Source: Bacillota bacterium
Lineage (GTDB): Bacteria; Bacillota; Bacilli; Alicyclobacillales; SLC66
Length of the DNA: 41,770 bases
Direction: 5' to 3'
Assembly (NCBI GenBank): GCA_026627345.1
Contig: JAPNUP010000047.1
Location: forward strand, 1 to 41,770
Shown: one piece after another, positions 1 through 9,240 of the stretch
How the letters are laid out: every line of letters begins with the position of its first letter
Numbering within the stretch: the first letter of the stretch is position 1
Position numbers and translations under genes: made by a program
The notes under the pieces: generated by a model
The model's database searches: none
The model's input: the letters and a program-made list of their open reading frames with translations, nothing else
What the model was told of the DNA's origin: nothing

Positions 1-2
1 TG

Positions 3-656
3 GTAGGAGCTGGCCAAGGCGGGGAGATCGCGGCTACGCAGTTGTCTGCTACAGATGCGCAAGGTCGAAGGACTGGCCCTTATATGAAGCGTAAGCGACC
101 AGCTGTGTTGTACGGGGCTACCTATGAAAAAGAAACGCCTCTCGGTACGGCTTTTATCACAATTAACGATGATCCTGATGAGAATCTTGCCCGGGAAATC
201 TTCGTCAATATTGGCAAGGCTGGCTCAGATGTCTATGCGGCCAATGAAGCACTTGGCCGCGCTATTACCTTATATCTCATGGATTCGCAGAACCCAGATA
301 AAGAGGAAGTTCTGGTCAAGCACTTTAGCGGCATCGGTGGGCAAAGTTCCGTAGGTTTCGGCGAACGTCGCATCACCAGTGTGCCGGATGCGATTGCGAA
401 GTCTTTGATCCAGCATGCGGAAACTTTCCCTCTTAGGTCGCTTGGCGCCGATGAGATGACAGCGACGATGGAAGAGTGGAGACTACAATCGCAAAGTGCC
501 CGTGAGCAAGCGTCTGGGGAAAGTAGTGCAGACAAATCTAGCAAGATGCGAGCAGCTGAAATCGGCCGCGACCTGTGTCCGGCTTGCCATCAGCATACAT
601 TGGTCCGCCACGGTGGCTGTAATGAATGCGAGGCTTGCGGATATAGCAAGTGCTAA
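3..656 (+). CDS. nrdJ: Adenosylcobalamin-dependent ribonucleotide reductase (class II), C-terminal part, truncated by window edge
   Basis: The reading frame is open from base 3, so the gene starts outside the window and only about the last 217 residues are seen. Class II reductases reduce ribonucleotides to deoxyribonucleotides using vitamin B12. The visible part has the family's late region (TPLGTAFITIND, then the GQSSVGFGERRI segment) followed by a polar linker and a cysteine-rich tail: CPAC, then CNECEACGYSKC at the extreme C-terminus. This tail is typical of B12-type enzymes, in which C-terminal cysteines re-reduce the active site. The TTG at 42 is not a real start. A long hairpin with a T-rich tail follows the stop. 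Oxygen-independent dNTP supply together with ThyX (at 4.5 kb) fits a lineage using these variants. Confidence 0.9.
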   Translation, partial: VGAGQGGEIAATQLSATDAQGRRTGPYMKRKRPAVLYGATYEKETPLGTAFITINDDPDENLAREIFVNIGKAGSDVYAANEALGRAITLYLMDSQNPDKEEVLVKHFSGIGGQSSVGFGERRITSVPDAIAKSLIQHAETFPLRSLGADEMTATMEEWRLQSQSAREQASGESSADKSSKMRAAEIGRDLCPACHQHTLVRHGGCNECEACGYSKC

Positions 657-694
657 GACCACAGGGGTAACTGGGTGACTGCCTAGTGTGATTC

Positions 695-756
695 GTCCAT
701 TTGAGATATACTCTCCGTTCTGGAAGGGAGCTCTCAAGTGGACGTTTCTTTTTTAT
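695..756 (+). terminator. Rho-independent terminator after nrdJ
   Basis: Arms GTCCATTTGAGA (695-706) and TCTCAAGTGGAC (732-743) pair over 12 bp with one G-T wobble, with a smaller CTCTCC/GGGAG pairing inside, followed by the T-rich run GTTTCTTTTTTA. Confidence 0.75.
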
Positions 757-772
757 GGGGCAAACGTAGTGT

Positions 773-778
773 TACAAT
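773..778 (+). promoter_or_regulatory. Possible -10 element (TACAAT) for the creatininase-family gene
   Basis: TACAAT lies 33 bases upstream of the start at 811, after the nrdJ terminator. No good -35 hexamer is seen at 17 bp, so this is only a candidate. Confidence 0.35.
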
Positions 779-793
779 AGGAAGAAAGCAGAA

Positions 794-807
794 AGGTTCG
801 TGAACCT
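794..807. repeat. 14-bp palindrome over the start region of the creatininase-family gene
   Basis: AGGTTC-GT-GAACCT sits 3 bases before the ATG at 811. It could be an operator, or an RNA hairpin hiding the only SD-like bases (AAAGG). Confidence 0.45.
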
Positions 808-810
808 CTT

Positions 811-1539
811 ATGTACATGATGAATATGACGCAGCACGACTTCTTACAGGCTATGAAAGATGGAATCGACACGGTGCTCATTCCGATCGGCATGCTCGAA
901 GTCCACGGGGAACACTGTGCACTGGGTACAGATACGCTGATCCCGCGCGAATTTGTCCAGCGGCTAGAAAAGGTGATAGGCGAAAAGATCATGGTCGCAC
1001 CTGAGATCGCCTATGGTCATTCTTGGGCGCTGGCGCCATTTCGCGGCACGATCGACGTGTCGCATACCGCTTTTACCAGCTACGTGACAGAAGTGGCGGA
1101 GCAGTTTTTCCGCCAAGGATTTCGCCATATCATCCTATTTAACGGCCATGGTGGAAACATTTCATCCCTGACCGCCGTGGGTGAGCACCTCGCTGATCTT
1201 GGCGCGTACGTTCTGACGATCAACTGGTGGTTGGATTATCGCGATACGATCGTCAAGTATGCACCCAATACGGGGCACGCTGGAGAGGATGAGACATCCT
1301 GCGTACTTGCGATCGATGAGTCACTGGTGCAGATGGCCTACGCACATGATCATACCGATACGCTGTCGCGCAAAATCAAGTCGAAGCAAATGGGGTTGCG
1401 GATTTTTCCGAACGGAAACACTGGGAATGCGACAGAAGCAACAGTTGGTAAAGGCCTGCAGATCTATGAGGCACTTATTCCTGAGATTGTACAGGACATC
1501 CGATCCCTATGGGAGTTTGCCGCGGAGTCGAGTGAGTGA
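811..1539 (+). CDS. Creatininase/creatinine amidohydrolase family metal-dependent hydrolase
   Basis: 242 aa, the usual length of the creatininase superfamily, whose members hydrolyse cyclic or formamide C-N bonds (creatinine, FAPy compounds, the MftE peptide) with two metals. Visible metal-site motifs: IGMLEVHGEH with E30 and H32, followed by D41 in LGTDTL; the NGHGGN loop at residues 111-116; and a HAGEDETS segment carrying the late glutamate. The substrate cannot be read from sequence. The start is uncertain: ATG codons at 811, 820 and 829 are all possible and the ribosome binding site is weak, overlapping the palindrome at 794-807. The gene is flanked by a terminator upstream and a weak hairpin downstream, so it is probably a single transcription unit rather than part of panBC. 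Confidence 0.85.
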   Translation: MYMMNMTQHDFLQAMKDGIDTVLIPIGMLEVHGEHCALGTDTLIPREFVQRLEKVIGEKIMVAPEIAYGHSWALAPFRGTIDVSHTAFTSYVTEVAEQFFRQGFRHIILFNGHGGNISSLTAVGEHLADLGAYVLTINWWLDYRDTIVKYAPNTGHAGEDETSCVLAIDESLVQMAYAHDHTDTLSRKIKSKQMGLRIFPNGNTGNATEATVGKGLQIYEALIPEIVQDIRSLWEFAAESSE

Positions 1540-1559
1540 CCGATAAGTCATATGCGCCG

Positions 1560-1581
1560 AGAGGGGCCTCTTAGGCCCTTC
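1560..1581 (+). terminator. Weak hairpin after the creatininase-family gene
   Basis: GAGGGGCC/GGCCCTTC with a TCTTA loop, one G-T pair and no clear T-run. It could be a weak terminator. Confidence 0.4.
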
Positions 1582-1586
1582 TTGGT

Positions 1587-1622
1587 GACGGTGACACGGT
1601 GCTGTCGCAACACCGTTTTGCG
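1587..1622 (+). ncRNA. Hairpin leader element upstream of panB (copy A of a repeated motif)
   Basis: Stem ACGGTG (1596-1601) / CACCGT (1611-1616) around the 9-nt loop CTGTCGCAA, preceded by GACGGTGAC and followed by TTTGCG. A near copy (GGTGCTGTCGCA, then CACCGT and TGCG) lies at 10065-10100 ahead of an unrelated small gene. In copy B the stem changes C-G to U-G and keeps pairing, and the loop is the same in 8 of 9 bases. A conserved RNA motif named pan is known upstream of panB in some Firmicutes. I cannot confirm that this is it. Confidence 0.55.
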
Positions 1623-1650
1623 GGAAGAATAAGTTGAGAGGATCGTTGAC

Positions 1651-2520
1651 ATGAGTAAAACGGTCACGCTTCAAACACTGCTTAAGATGAAAGCCGCAGG
1701 TCGTAAGATAGCCATGATGACAGCGTACGACTATACGACTGCCAGCCTACTTTCAGCTTCAGGGATGCACGTGTTGCTAGTTGGAGACTCTTTGGGCATG
1801 GTGGTGCAAGGTCATAACTCCACATTGCCTGTCACCCTAGACGAGATGATTTACCATACCAAGATGGTTGTGCGTGGTAGCGATGGGTCTATGGTCGTGG
1901 CTGATCTGCCTTTCATGACTTATCAAGTATCGGTGGAAGACGCACTACGCAGCGCCGGGCGACTGATGAGTGAGGCGGGAGTCCACGCGGTCAAGTTAGA
2001 AGGCGGGCGTCAAATCGCACCGACTGTGCGCCGCCTCGTTGATTCTGGCGTTCCTGTAATGGGGCATATCGGCTTGACTCCGCAATCTGTACATGCCCTC
2101 GGCGGATTCTCTGTGCAAGGCAAGACGGCCGAATCCGCTCGCCGTTTGATCGAAGATGCCTTGACGCTACAGGAGGCAGGCGCTTTTGCAGTGGTGCTTG
2201 AGGTGGTGCCATCGCAAGTCTCACAGGCGGTCACGAAACGGTTGACCATACCGACGATCGGAATCGGCGCGGGGCCTCAGTGCGACGGACAAGTCTTAGT
2301 GTTTCACGACTTTGTTGGGCTGACTTCAGGATATATTCCCAAGCATAATAAACAATTCGCCGAGCTGGCGCCAATCGTGCGAAGTGCTGCCAGCCAGTAC
2401 ATACAAGAAGTCGCCGATGGCACGTTCCCTGGGAAGGAACAGACGATCTCGCTCTCGGAAGATGATCAAAAATGGCTGTCTGCCATACAGGAAGGTGACC
2501 CCTATGCAACAGGTCAGTAG
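1651..2520 (+). CDS. panB: 3-methyl-2-oxobutanoate hydroxymethyltransferase (ketopantoate synthesis)
   Basis: 289 aa, full length. Catalyses the first step of pantothenate (vitamin B5) synthesis, adding a hydroxymethyl group from methylene-tetrahydrofolate to 2-oxoisovalerate; a cytoplasmic, Mg-dependent TIM-barrel enzyme. Family motifs seen in order: MMTAYDYTTASLL, LLVGDSLGMVVQGH with the metal-binding Asp, LPVTLDEMIYH, VADLPFMTY, VKLEGG, VMGHIGLTPQSVH, VVLEVVP with the catalytic Glu, and TIGIGAGPQCDGQVLV. The ATG follows a GAGAGG site with 9-nt spacing. It overlaps panC by 17 bases, which implies translational coupling. A hairpin leader precedes it. No panD follows, so beta-alanine supply must be encoded elsewhere. 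Confidence 0.97.
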   Translation: MSKTVTLQTLLKMKAAGRKIAMMTAYDYTTASLLSASGMHVLLVGDSLGMVVQGHNSTLPVTLDEMIYHTKMVVRGSDGSMVVADLPFMTYQVSVEDALRSAGRLMSEAGVHAVKLEGGRQIAPTVRRLVDSGVPVMGHIGLTPQSVHALGGFSVQGKTAESARRLIEDALTLQEAGAFAVVLEVVPSQVSQAVTKRLTIPTIGIGAGPQCDGQVLVFHDFVGLTSGYIPKHNKQFAELAPIVRSAASQYIQEVADGTFPGKEQTISLSEDDQKWLSAIQEGDPYATGQ

Positions 2521-3376
2521 TATCCAAGAACTTCGCGACATCGTTGCACACGTTCGTCGAGCAGGCAAACGAGTCGGCTTCGTCCCTACTATGGGATATC
2601 TGCATGAAGGCCATTTGAGCCTCGTGGCTGAAGCACAAAAGCGGAGTGATTTTGTCGTCGTCAGCATTTTTGTCAATCCACTGCAGTTTGCGCCTACAGA
2701 GGACTTAGCTCAATACCCGAGGGATGTGGTTCGTGATCGGGGCTTATTGCAAGAGCAAGGACACTGTGACCTTTTATTTACACCGAGTGTCGAGGAAATG
2801 TACCCGACGCAGATGGAAACGTCCGTTACGTTTCCCGCCATGTCTGCGCTGCTTTGCGGGAAAAGTCGTCCGACGCATTTCGGCGGGGTGGCCACGGTCG
2901 TCACCAAACTGTTCAACATCGTGCAACCGAATTTGGCGTTTTTTGGCCAAAAGGATGGACAGCAACTGGCTGTCATCCGCCGGTTGGTGGCGGATTTGAA
3001 TGTTCCGATCCAAATCGTTGGCGTGCCTACAATCAGAGAAACGGATGGTTTGGCGAAAAGTTCGCGTAATATTTATCTCGGTGACGATGAACGACCACAT
3101 GCGACCGTATTATATCGCGCACTTACATCCGCCAAGGAACAGATCGCTGCAGGAAACCTCAGCGGCCCCGAGTTGGCCGATCATATGCGTCGGATCATTA
3201 CCAGTGATGAACTGGCCCAATTAGATTACGCTGAAGTGGTCAGCATGGATACCCTACAGCCGATTGTACGGTTAGACGGGCACGTGATGTTGGCCGTAGC
3301 TGTCCGTTTCCGGAAAGCTCGTTTGATCGACAACCTGCAACTCGTACTAAAAGACGGACGATTGACCAATGCGTGA
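2504..3376 (+). CDS. panC: Pantothenate synthetase (pantoate--beta-alanine ligase)
   Basis: 290 aa from the ATG at 2504. An upstream in-frame start at 2384 lies inside panB and is not used: the SD AGGAAGGTGA sits just before 2504, and the protein then begins right at the family N-terminus. It joins pantoate and beta-alanine using ATP. The nucleotidyl-transferase HIGH-type motif is PTMGYLHEGH with H34 and H37; the ligand loop is THFGGVATVVTKLFN; FFGQKDGQQ and the KSSRN ATP-binding loop (KMSKS counterpart) follow. It overlaps the end of panB by 17 nt and is the last gene of the two-gene operon. Confidence 0.97.
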   Translation: MQQVSSIQELRDIVAHVRRAGKRVGFVPTMGYLHEGHLSLVAEAQKRSDFVVVSIFVNPLQFAPTEDLAQYPRDVVRDRGLLQEQGHCDLLFTPSVEEMYPTQMETSVTFPAMSALLCGKSRPTHFGGVATVVTKLFNIVQPNLAFFGQKDGQQLAVIRRLVADLNVPIQIVGVPTIRETDGLAKSSRNIYLGDDERPHATVLYRALTSAKEQIAAGNLSGPELADHMRRIITSDELAQLDYAEVVSMDTLQPIVRLDGHVMLAVAVRFRKARLIDNLQLVLKDGRLTNA

Positions 3377-3476
3377 CTCATCGAGGGATGGCTGTTAGTC
3401 ATATCATAGGGAGTGGCTCGAGGGTGCACTTACTGACTGCCGTTTCAACGGGTATGTGAAGAGAACCTTGCGTAAA

Positions 3477-3550
3477 GTTAGTGTGCACTAACGATTGACA
3501 GTAGTCTATGGTAACTATATAATCGAGGCATAAAGTTGACTAGACTAGTC
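3477..3550 (+). promoter_or_regulatory. Consensus sigma-A promoter flanked by two palindromes, for the FTR1 permease
   Basis: TTGACA (3495-3500), exactly 17 bp, then TATAAT (3518-3523): a perfect vegetative promoter. GTTAGTG-TG-CACTAAC (3477-3492) abuts the -35 upstream, and GACTAG-A-CTAGTC (3538-3550) lies just past the expected start point. Both look like repressor operators. Neither resembles a Fur box. Confidence 0.8.
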
Positions 3551-3578
3551 GAGATTATATGGAGGTGGAGCTAGACCG

Positions 3579-4403
3579 ATGTTGGCATCCTTGTTAATCT
3601 TCTTTCGCGAGTCTTTAGAGGCTTCGATGATTTGCTCGATTATGTTGGCCTATCTGAAGCAGATCGGACGGCGAGATCGCTTTAAGGACGTTTGGATCGG
3701 CGTATGGGCTGCAGTGGCCGTTGCCGTAGTCGGCGGCGTGGTGGTTTTCTACACGTTGCGTCACTATGATGGGTCAGATCTGCAAAGCAAGATCGAAGGG
3801 ACGACTTATTTCATTGCCTGCGCTGTGCTGACCTACATGACGTTCTGGATGAAAAAGCAAGGGAAGAATCTAAAACAGGAGCTACATGCGAAGATGGATG
3901 CAGCCATGGATACGGGCTCCATTCTCGCGATCGGCTTGCTCGCTTTCATCACGGTCGGGCGCGAAGGGCTCGAAACAGTGGTATTCATGATCGCGATTGC
4001 TTTTCATACGAGTCCGCTGTTGCTGGCGATCGGCGCCGTCATCGGGGTCATGTTCGGCTTGACTGTCAGCTATGCGATCTATGTGCTCGGTAAGCGGATC
4101 AATCTCAAACATTTCTTTGATATTATGGGGACCTTGCTCATGCTGTTTGCCGCAGGACTGCTAGCGGACGGGATCGAAGACTTTCAACAACTAGGCTGGT
4201 TGCCAGGAGAACACGCACTGTGGAATACGACTGCGTTTCTCAGTGAAGACAGCACATTTGGAGACATCTTACACTCGTTTTTTGGCTATGCCGACAGTCC
4301 TACCGCATTACAGGTGATTTTCTATGTAGGTTTCTTGGTAATTGTGACACAACTGTTTTGGCGAACAGGAAGGAAGCCACGTTATTCTAAGCCAAGCGTT
4401 TAG
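3579..4403 (+). CDS. FTR1/EfeU-family iron permease
   Basis: 274 aa, polytopic membrane protein with about seven hydrophobic segments. The FTR1 family carries ferric (or oxidised ferrous) iron across the membrane through paired REXXE motifs; here these are RESLE at residues 10-14 in the first helix and REGLE at 128-132. The length matches bacterial EfeU. No EfeO or EfeB partner is adjacent, so it stands alone, as in several acidophilic and Gram-positive genomes. The start follows a GGAGGTGGAG ribosome binding site. Transcription comes from a consensus promoter flanked by palindromes and ends at the hairpin at 4424-4457, so it is a tightly controlled single-gene unit. Iron as substrate is inferred from the family. 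Confidence 0.9.
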   Translation: MLASLLIFFRESLEASMICSIMLAYLKQIGRRDRFKDVWIGVWAAVAVAVVGGVVVFYTLRHYDGSDLQSKIEGTTYFIACAVLTYMTFWMKKQGKNLKQELHAKMDAAMDTGSILAIGLLAFITVGREGLETVVFMIAIAFHTSPLLLAIGAVIGVMFGLTVSYAIYVLGKRINLKHFFDIMGTLLMLFAAGLLADGIEDFQQLGWLPGEHALWNTTAFLSEDSTFGDILHSFFGYADSPTALQVIFYVGFLVIVTQLFWRTGRKPRYSKPSV

Positions 4404-4423
4404 GACTGAGTAGATGGCCAGGG

Positions 4424-4459
4424 AGCAGTCGCAAAGGGGAGACTTTGCGACTGCTTCTT
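4424..4459 (+). terminator. Terminator after the FTR1 permease
   Basis: Stem GCAGTCGCAAAG (4425-4436) / CTTTGCGACTGC (4443-4454), 12 bp perfect, loop GGGAGA, short TTCTT tail. Confidence 0.8.
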
Positions 4460-4520
4460 GATGTATAAGTGTGATACACTCTTTGTGGAGCGTGAGCATT
4501 TAGGTGGGGGAGTTTCTATA

Positions 4521-5216
4521 ATGGTCGATCGTATCGATGTATTGGATCATGGATATGTGCGTCTGGTAAAGCCTTGGGGAACGGATCTTGACATTGTCAA
4601 TGCAGCGCGTGTCAGCTATGCCAAAGAGACCGCTCAGATGCGTCCGCAGGATGTCAAGTTGATTCAATTCTTGGCGAGAGAAGGACACACGAGTCCGTTT
4701 CGTCACGCCTTCTTGTCATTTGAGGTATATTGCCCGTTACTGGTCGCACGCCAGTGGTGGAAGTATGTGGTGGGTAGTGATCACTCCATGGATGCGTGGA
4801 ATGAAAGCAGTCGACGTTATGTGACCGAGGAGCCGACCTTTTATATCCCGGCAGAAGACCAGTGGCGCAGTGCGCCGGCGAGCGCCAAGCAAGGTTCGGG
4901 CATGGCGTTTTCTGCAGAGGAGGGTAGAGAGTGGACAGAAAAACTTCTCGCGTTCGTCGAGCAAGGCGAAGCTCTTTACAGCGCGGCCATGGAAGCCGGG
5001 ATTGCCGCAGAACAGGCGCGCCTGTTCTTACCTGCCTACGGGATTTACGTTCGCTTTCGTTGGTCGACATCAGTGCAGGCAGTGGCACACTTTCTGAATC
5101 AACGGATGGAACATGACGCGCAGTGGGAGATTCAACAATTCGCAGTGGCCGTTTACGACTTGGCTAAGCCGCTCTTTGAGCATTCGCTCGATGCGCTTGT
5201 GAGCCGCGAGTCGTAA
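4521..5216 (+). CDS. thyX: FAD-dependent thymidylate synthase
   Basis: 231 aa from the ATG at 4521, chosen because TAGGTGGGGGAG sits at the right distance; the longer frame from 4458 begins inside the preceding terminator. ThyX makes dTMP from dUMP using methylene-tetrahydrofolate and reduced flavin and replaces ThyA. The signature region is ARQWWKYVVGSDH followed by WNESSRRY: the second half of the ThyX motif (NExSxRY) is intact, while the first half has RQWW (R77) where the canonical family has RHR, with a short insertion between. Other family marks are the VNAARVSYAK start, FLAREGHTSPFRH, and QARLFLPAYGIY. It ends 75 bases before the convergent ABC-F gene. Confidence 0.93.
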   Translation: MVDRIDVLDHGYVRLVKPWGTDLDIVNAARVSYAKETAQMRPQDVKLIQFLAREGHTSPFRHAFLSFEVYCPLLVARQWWKYVVGSDHSMDAWNESSRRYVTEEPTFYIPAEDQWRSAPASAKQGSGMAFSAEEGREWTEKLLAFVEQGEALYSAAMEAGIAAEQARLFLPAYGIYVRFRWSTSVQAVAHFLNQRMEHDAQWEIQQFAVAVYDLAKPLFEHSLDALVSRES

Positions 5217-5247
5217 CTTTTGCCACACTGATGTGACATTTTGATGT

Positions 5248-5280
5248 GATCGGTTGGACAGCTCTGACCGCCAACCGATC
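5248..5280. terminator. Hairpin between convergent thyX and ABC-F gene
   Basis: GATCGGTTGG (5248-5257) / CCAACCGATC (5271-5280), 10 bp perfect with a 13-nt loop. There is no strong T-run on either side; probably a shared weak terminator. Confidence 0.55.
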
Positions 5281-5291
5281 CGCGGTGTTCA

Positions 5292-7076
<1,785 letters not shown>

Positions 7077-7211
7077 TGTCACCCTACCCGCAATTGAAGA
7101 GGCTTTATTTCTTGCAGTGTACCATACGGCGCCCCCTAGTGTTTTGACCCGCGGGGAATGCTTTCGCGCAGTGAAGCGCTGCTGTGACTCATCGCGATGC
7201 GAGAGCGGTAG

Positions 7212-7220
7212 TGGTACAAT
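7212..7220 (+). promoter_or_regulatory. Extended -10 promoter for rocA
   Basis: TGGTACAAT: a TGN extension plus TACAAT, 36 bases before the rocA ATG, with no good -35. On the opposite strand TGGTACACT (7124-7116) is the matching candidate for the divergent ABC-F gene. Confidence 0.5.
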
Positions 7221-7256
7221 ACGTGAGGATATGCATACGAAAGGATGGGACCTGCA

Positions 7257-8801
7257 ATGATTGAATATCAAAACGAGGCGTTGGTCGACTTTTCACGCCC
7301 CGAGAATAAAGATCGGATGCGTCAGGCACTTGCCCTCGTCAAAAGCCAGCTAGGCCGCAGCTATGATTTGGTGATAGGCGGACAGCACGTCAGTACCGAG
7401 GCGAAAATCAAGTCGGAAGATCCATCTGATGTGAGTCAAGTCGTCGGGTATGTCGCCAAAGCGAATCAAGCGCAGGCCGAGCAGGCGATGGCTGCCGCGC
7501 TTCAAGCATTTGAATCCTGGAAACACGTGGATGGCACCGTGCGTTCGCGCTACATGCTCAAAGTAGCTGCTTTGTTGCGTCGTCGTAAATTCGAGTTTTC
7601 TGCATGGATGTGCTATGAGGCGGGTAAAACCTGGGCGGAGGCCGATGCAGATGTCGCCGAGGCGATTGACTTTTTGGAGTTCTATTCGCGCGAGATGATT
7701 CGGCTCAACGAGCGCCAGCCCTTGATTCGCATCTCAGGGGAAGACAATGAACTGCAATACATACCCCTTGGCGTGGGGATTGTCATTCCACCTTGGAATT
7801 TTCCGCTCGCCATTCTCGTTGGCATGACTTCTGCGGCGATCGTTTCGGGAAACACGGTGATCGTTAAGCCTGCAAGCACGACGCCTGTGATCGCGGCCAA
7901 GTTTTGCGAACTGCTCGAAGAGGCAGGCGTGCCGGCGGGTGTGTTCAACTTCTTGCCGGGTAGCGGCGGGGAGATCGGCGACTTTCTGGTTGCTCATCCG
8001 AAAACGCGGTTTATCAACTTTACCGGATCACGTGACGTCGGCGTGCACATCAACCAGCTGGCTTCGCAAATTCAACCGGGACAGATCTGGATCAAGCGCG
8101 TTGTCGCGGAAATGGGCGGCAAGGATGCGATTGTCATCGACAACGGCGTAGATGTAGAGGATGCCGCACTGACGATTGTGAACAGTGCTTTTGGCTTTGG
8201 GGGACAGAAGTGTTCGGCTTGCTCGCGTGCGATTATCCACACGGACTTGTACGATGCAGTGGCTAAGCGTGTCGCCGAGTTGGCCAAGGCGCTCACGGTT
8301 ACGAAATCGTATGACGAGCATGCGCACGTCGGCCCGGTGGTTGACAAAAATGCGTATGAGAAGATTCTTGAATATATGGAGATTGGGAAACAAGAAGGTA
8401 AGCTGCTGTGCGGCGGAGAAAAGGCCGAGGGTAATGGACACTTCTTGCAACCAACGGTATTTGGTGATGTGCCGACAGAAGCCCGTTTGTCGCAAGAGGA
8501 GATTTTCGGACCTGTACTGGCGTTGACACGGGCGCAGACGTTCGAAGAGGCCATCGCTTCTGCGAACGCTACCGAGTACGGCTTGACTGGTTCTGTGTTC
8601 AGCCGAAATCGCGAGCACCTGGAATACGCGCGCAAGCACTTTCACGTAGGGAATCTCTACTTTAACCGTAAATGTACGGGTGCACTGGTAGGCGTACATC
8701 CGTTCGGCGGCTTTAACATGTCTGGAACGGATTCCAAGGCTGGTGGCCGCGACTACCTCTTACTGTTCATGCAAGCGAAAGTCATCTCTGAGAAGCTGTA
8801 A
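7257..8801 (+). CDS. rocA: 1-pyrroline-5-carboxylate / L-glutamate gamma-semialdehyde dehydrogenase
   Basis: 514 aa from the ATG at 7257, one residue from the usual Bacillus RocA length; an in-frame ATG at 7245 directly abuts the AAGG and is less likely. It oxidises glutamate semialdehyde to glutamate with NAD, the last step of proline and arginine breakdown. Aldehyde dehydrogenase marks: PWNFPLAILVGM, NTVIVKPAS, FTGSRDVG, catalytic Glu285 in AEMGGKDA, and the nucleophile Cys319 in GGQKCSACSR. The C-terminus GGRDYLLLFMQAKVI is typical of RocA/PruA. No proline dehydrogenase or arginase is adjacent. A strong terminator follows. Confidence 0.94.
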   Translation: MIEYQNEALVDFSRPENKDRMRQALALVKSQLGRSYDLVIGGQHVSTEAKIKSEDPSDVSQVVGYVAKANQAQAEQAMAAALQAFESWKHVDGTVRSRYMLKVAALLRRRKFEFSAWMCYEAGKTWAEADADVAEAIDFLEFYSREMIRLNERQPLIRISGEDNELQYIPLGVGIVIPPWNFPLAILVGMTSAAIVSGNTVIVKPASTTPVIAAKFCELLEEAGVPAGVFNFLPGSGGEIGDFLVAHPKTRFINFTGSRDVGVHINQLASQIQPGQIWIKRVVAEMGGKDAIVIDNGVDVEDAALTIVNSAFGFGGQKCSACSRAIIHTDLYDAVAKRVAELAKALTVTKSYDEHAHVGPVVDKNAYEKILEYMEIGKQEGKLLCGGEKAEGNGHFLQPTVFGDVPTEARLSQEEIFGPVLALTRAQTFEEAIASANATEYGLTGSVFSRNREHLEYARKHFHVGNLYFNRKCTGALVGVHPFGGFNMSGTDSKAGGRDYLLLFMQAKVISEKL

Positions 8802-8825
8802 TCCGTAACGGTTCACGCAAAAGAT

Positions 8826-8860
8826 AGAGGGCAGATCAGCGTTTCTGATCTGCCCTCTTA
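8826..8860. terminator. Terminator shared by rocA and the CDGSH gene
   Basis: Stem GAGGGCAGATCAG (8827-8839) / CTGATCTGCCCTC (8845-8857), 13 bp perfect, loop CGTTT, then TTA. It lies between two convergent genes. Confidence 0.85.
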
Positions 8861-8923
8861 TCAGACGGAAAGGGGCGGCCCCTTGCGGCTTCCCACTAGG
8901 CGGTTGCGTCTTTGCCTGATATC

Positions 8924-9124
8924 CTACTCGGCGTGCACCGTGGATTCAAATCCAATCTTGTTATGGGTGCCGTCGCAGTATGGCTTTTTGCTGGACTGGC
9001 CACAGCGGCAAAGAGAGAACTTTTCTTTCTTGGTAAATGTATTGCCTTCTGCATCGACCAGGGTCACATCACCTTCGACGCGCAGTGGTCCGTTGTTGAA
9101 CACAGTGATTTTAACGTCAGACAC
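8924..9124 (-). CDS. CDGSH-type [2Fe-2S] iron-sulfur protein
   Basis: 66 aa, a stand-alone CDGSH domain. Ligands are visible as C39-R-C41 and C50-D-G-T-H54 in CRCGQSSKKPYCDGTH, the three-Cys one-His set that holds a labile 2Fe-2S cluster (mitoNEET family). Role: redox or cluster transfer; the partner is unknown. I chose the GTG at 9124 because AGGAGG then lies 8 bases upstream; the GTG at 9133 would abut the AGGAGG. It is divergent from the PyrH-like kinase, with a 116-bp shared promoter region containing a palindrome built from two opposed TACAAT boxes. Confidence 0.92.
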   Translation of the reverse strand: MSDVKITVFNNGPLRVEGDVTLVDAEGNTFTKKEKFSLCRCGQSSKKPYCDGTHNKIGFESTVHAE

Positions 9125-9164
9125 TGATGTCACCTCCTCAAGTATGTAGTGTTTTATCTCTTAC

Positions 9165-9176
9165 ATTGTATACAAT
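9165..9176. promoter_or_regulatory. Back-to-back -10 palindrome between CDGSH and PyrH-like genes
   Basis: ATTGTATACAAT is a perfect 12-bp palindrome. Read either way it gives TACAAT, a -10 element for each divergent gene, so the two promoters should exclude each other or respond to one regulator. Confidence 0.5.
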
Positions 9177-9240
9177 AGCGTTTATACGCCGAGGAAGCCA
9201 ATCGGCCGCCAACTACACGTTAGACAAAGGAGTTGTAGAA

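Noticed and set aside
3477-3550. Fur box before the FTR1 permease
   Set aside because: Neither palindrome contains the TGATAAT/ATTATCA core.
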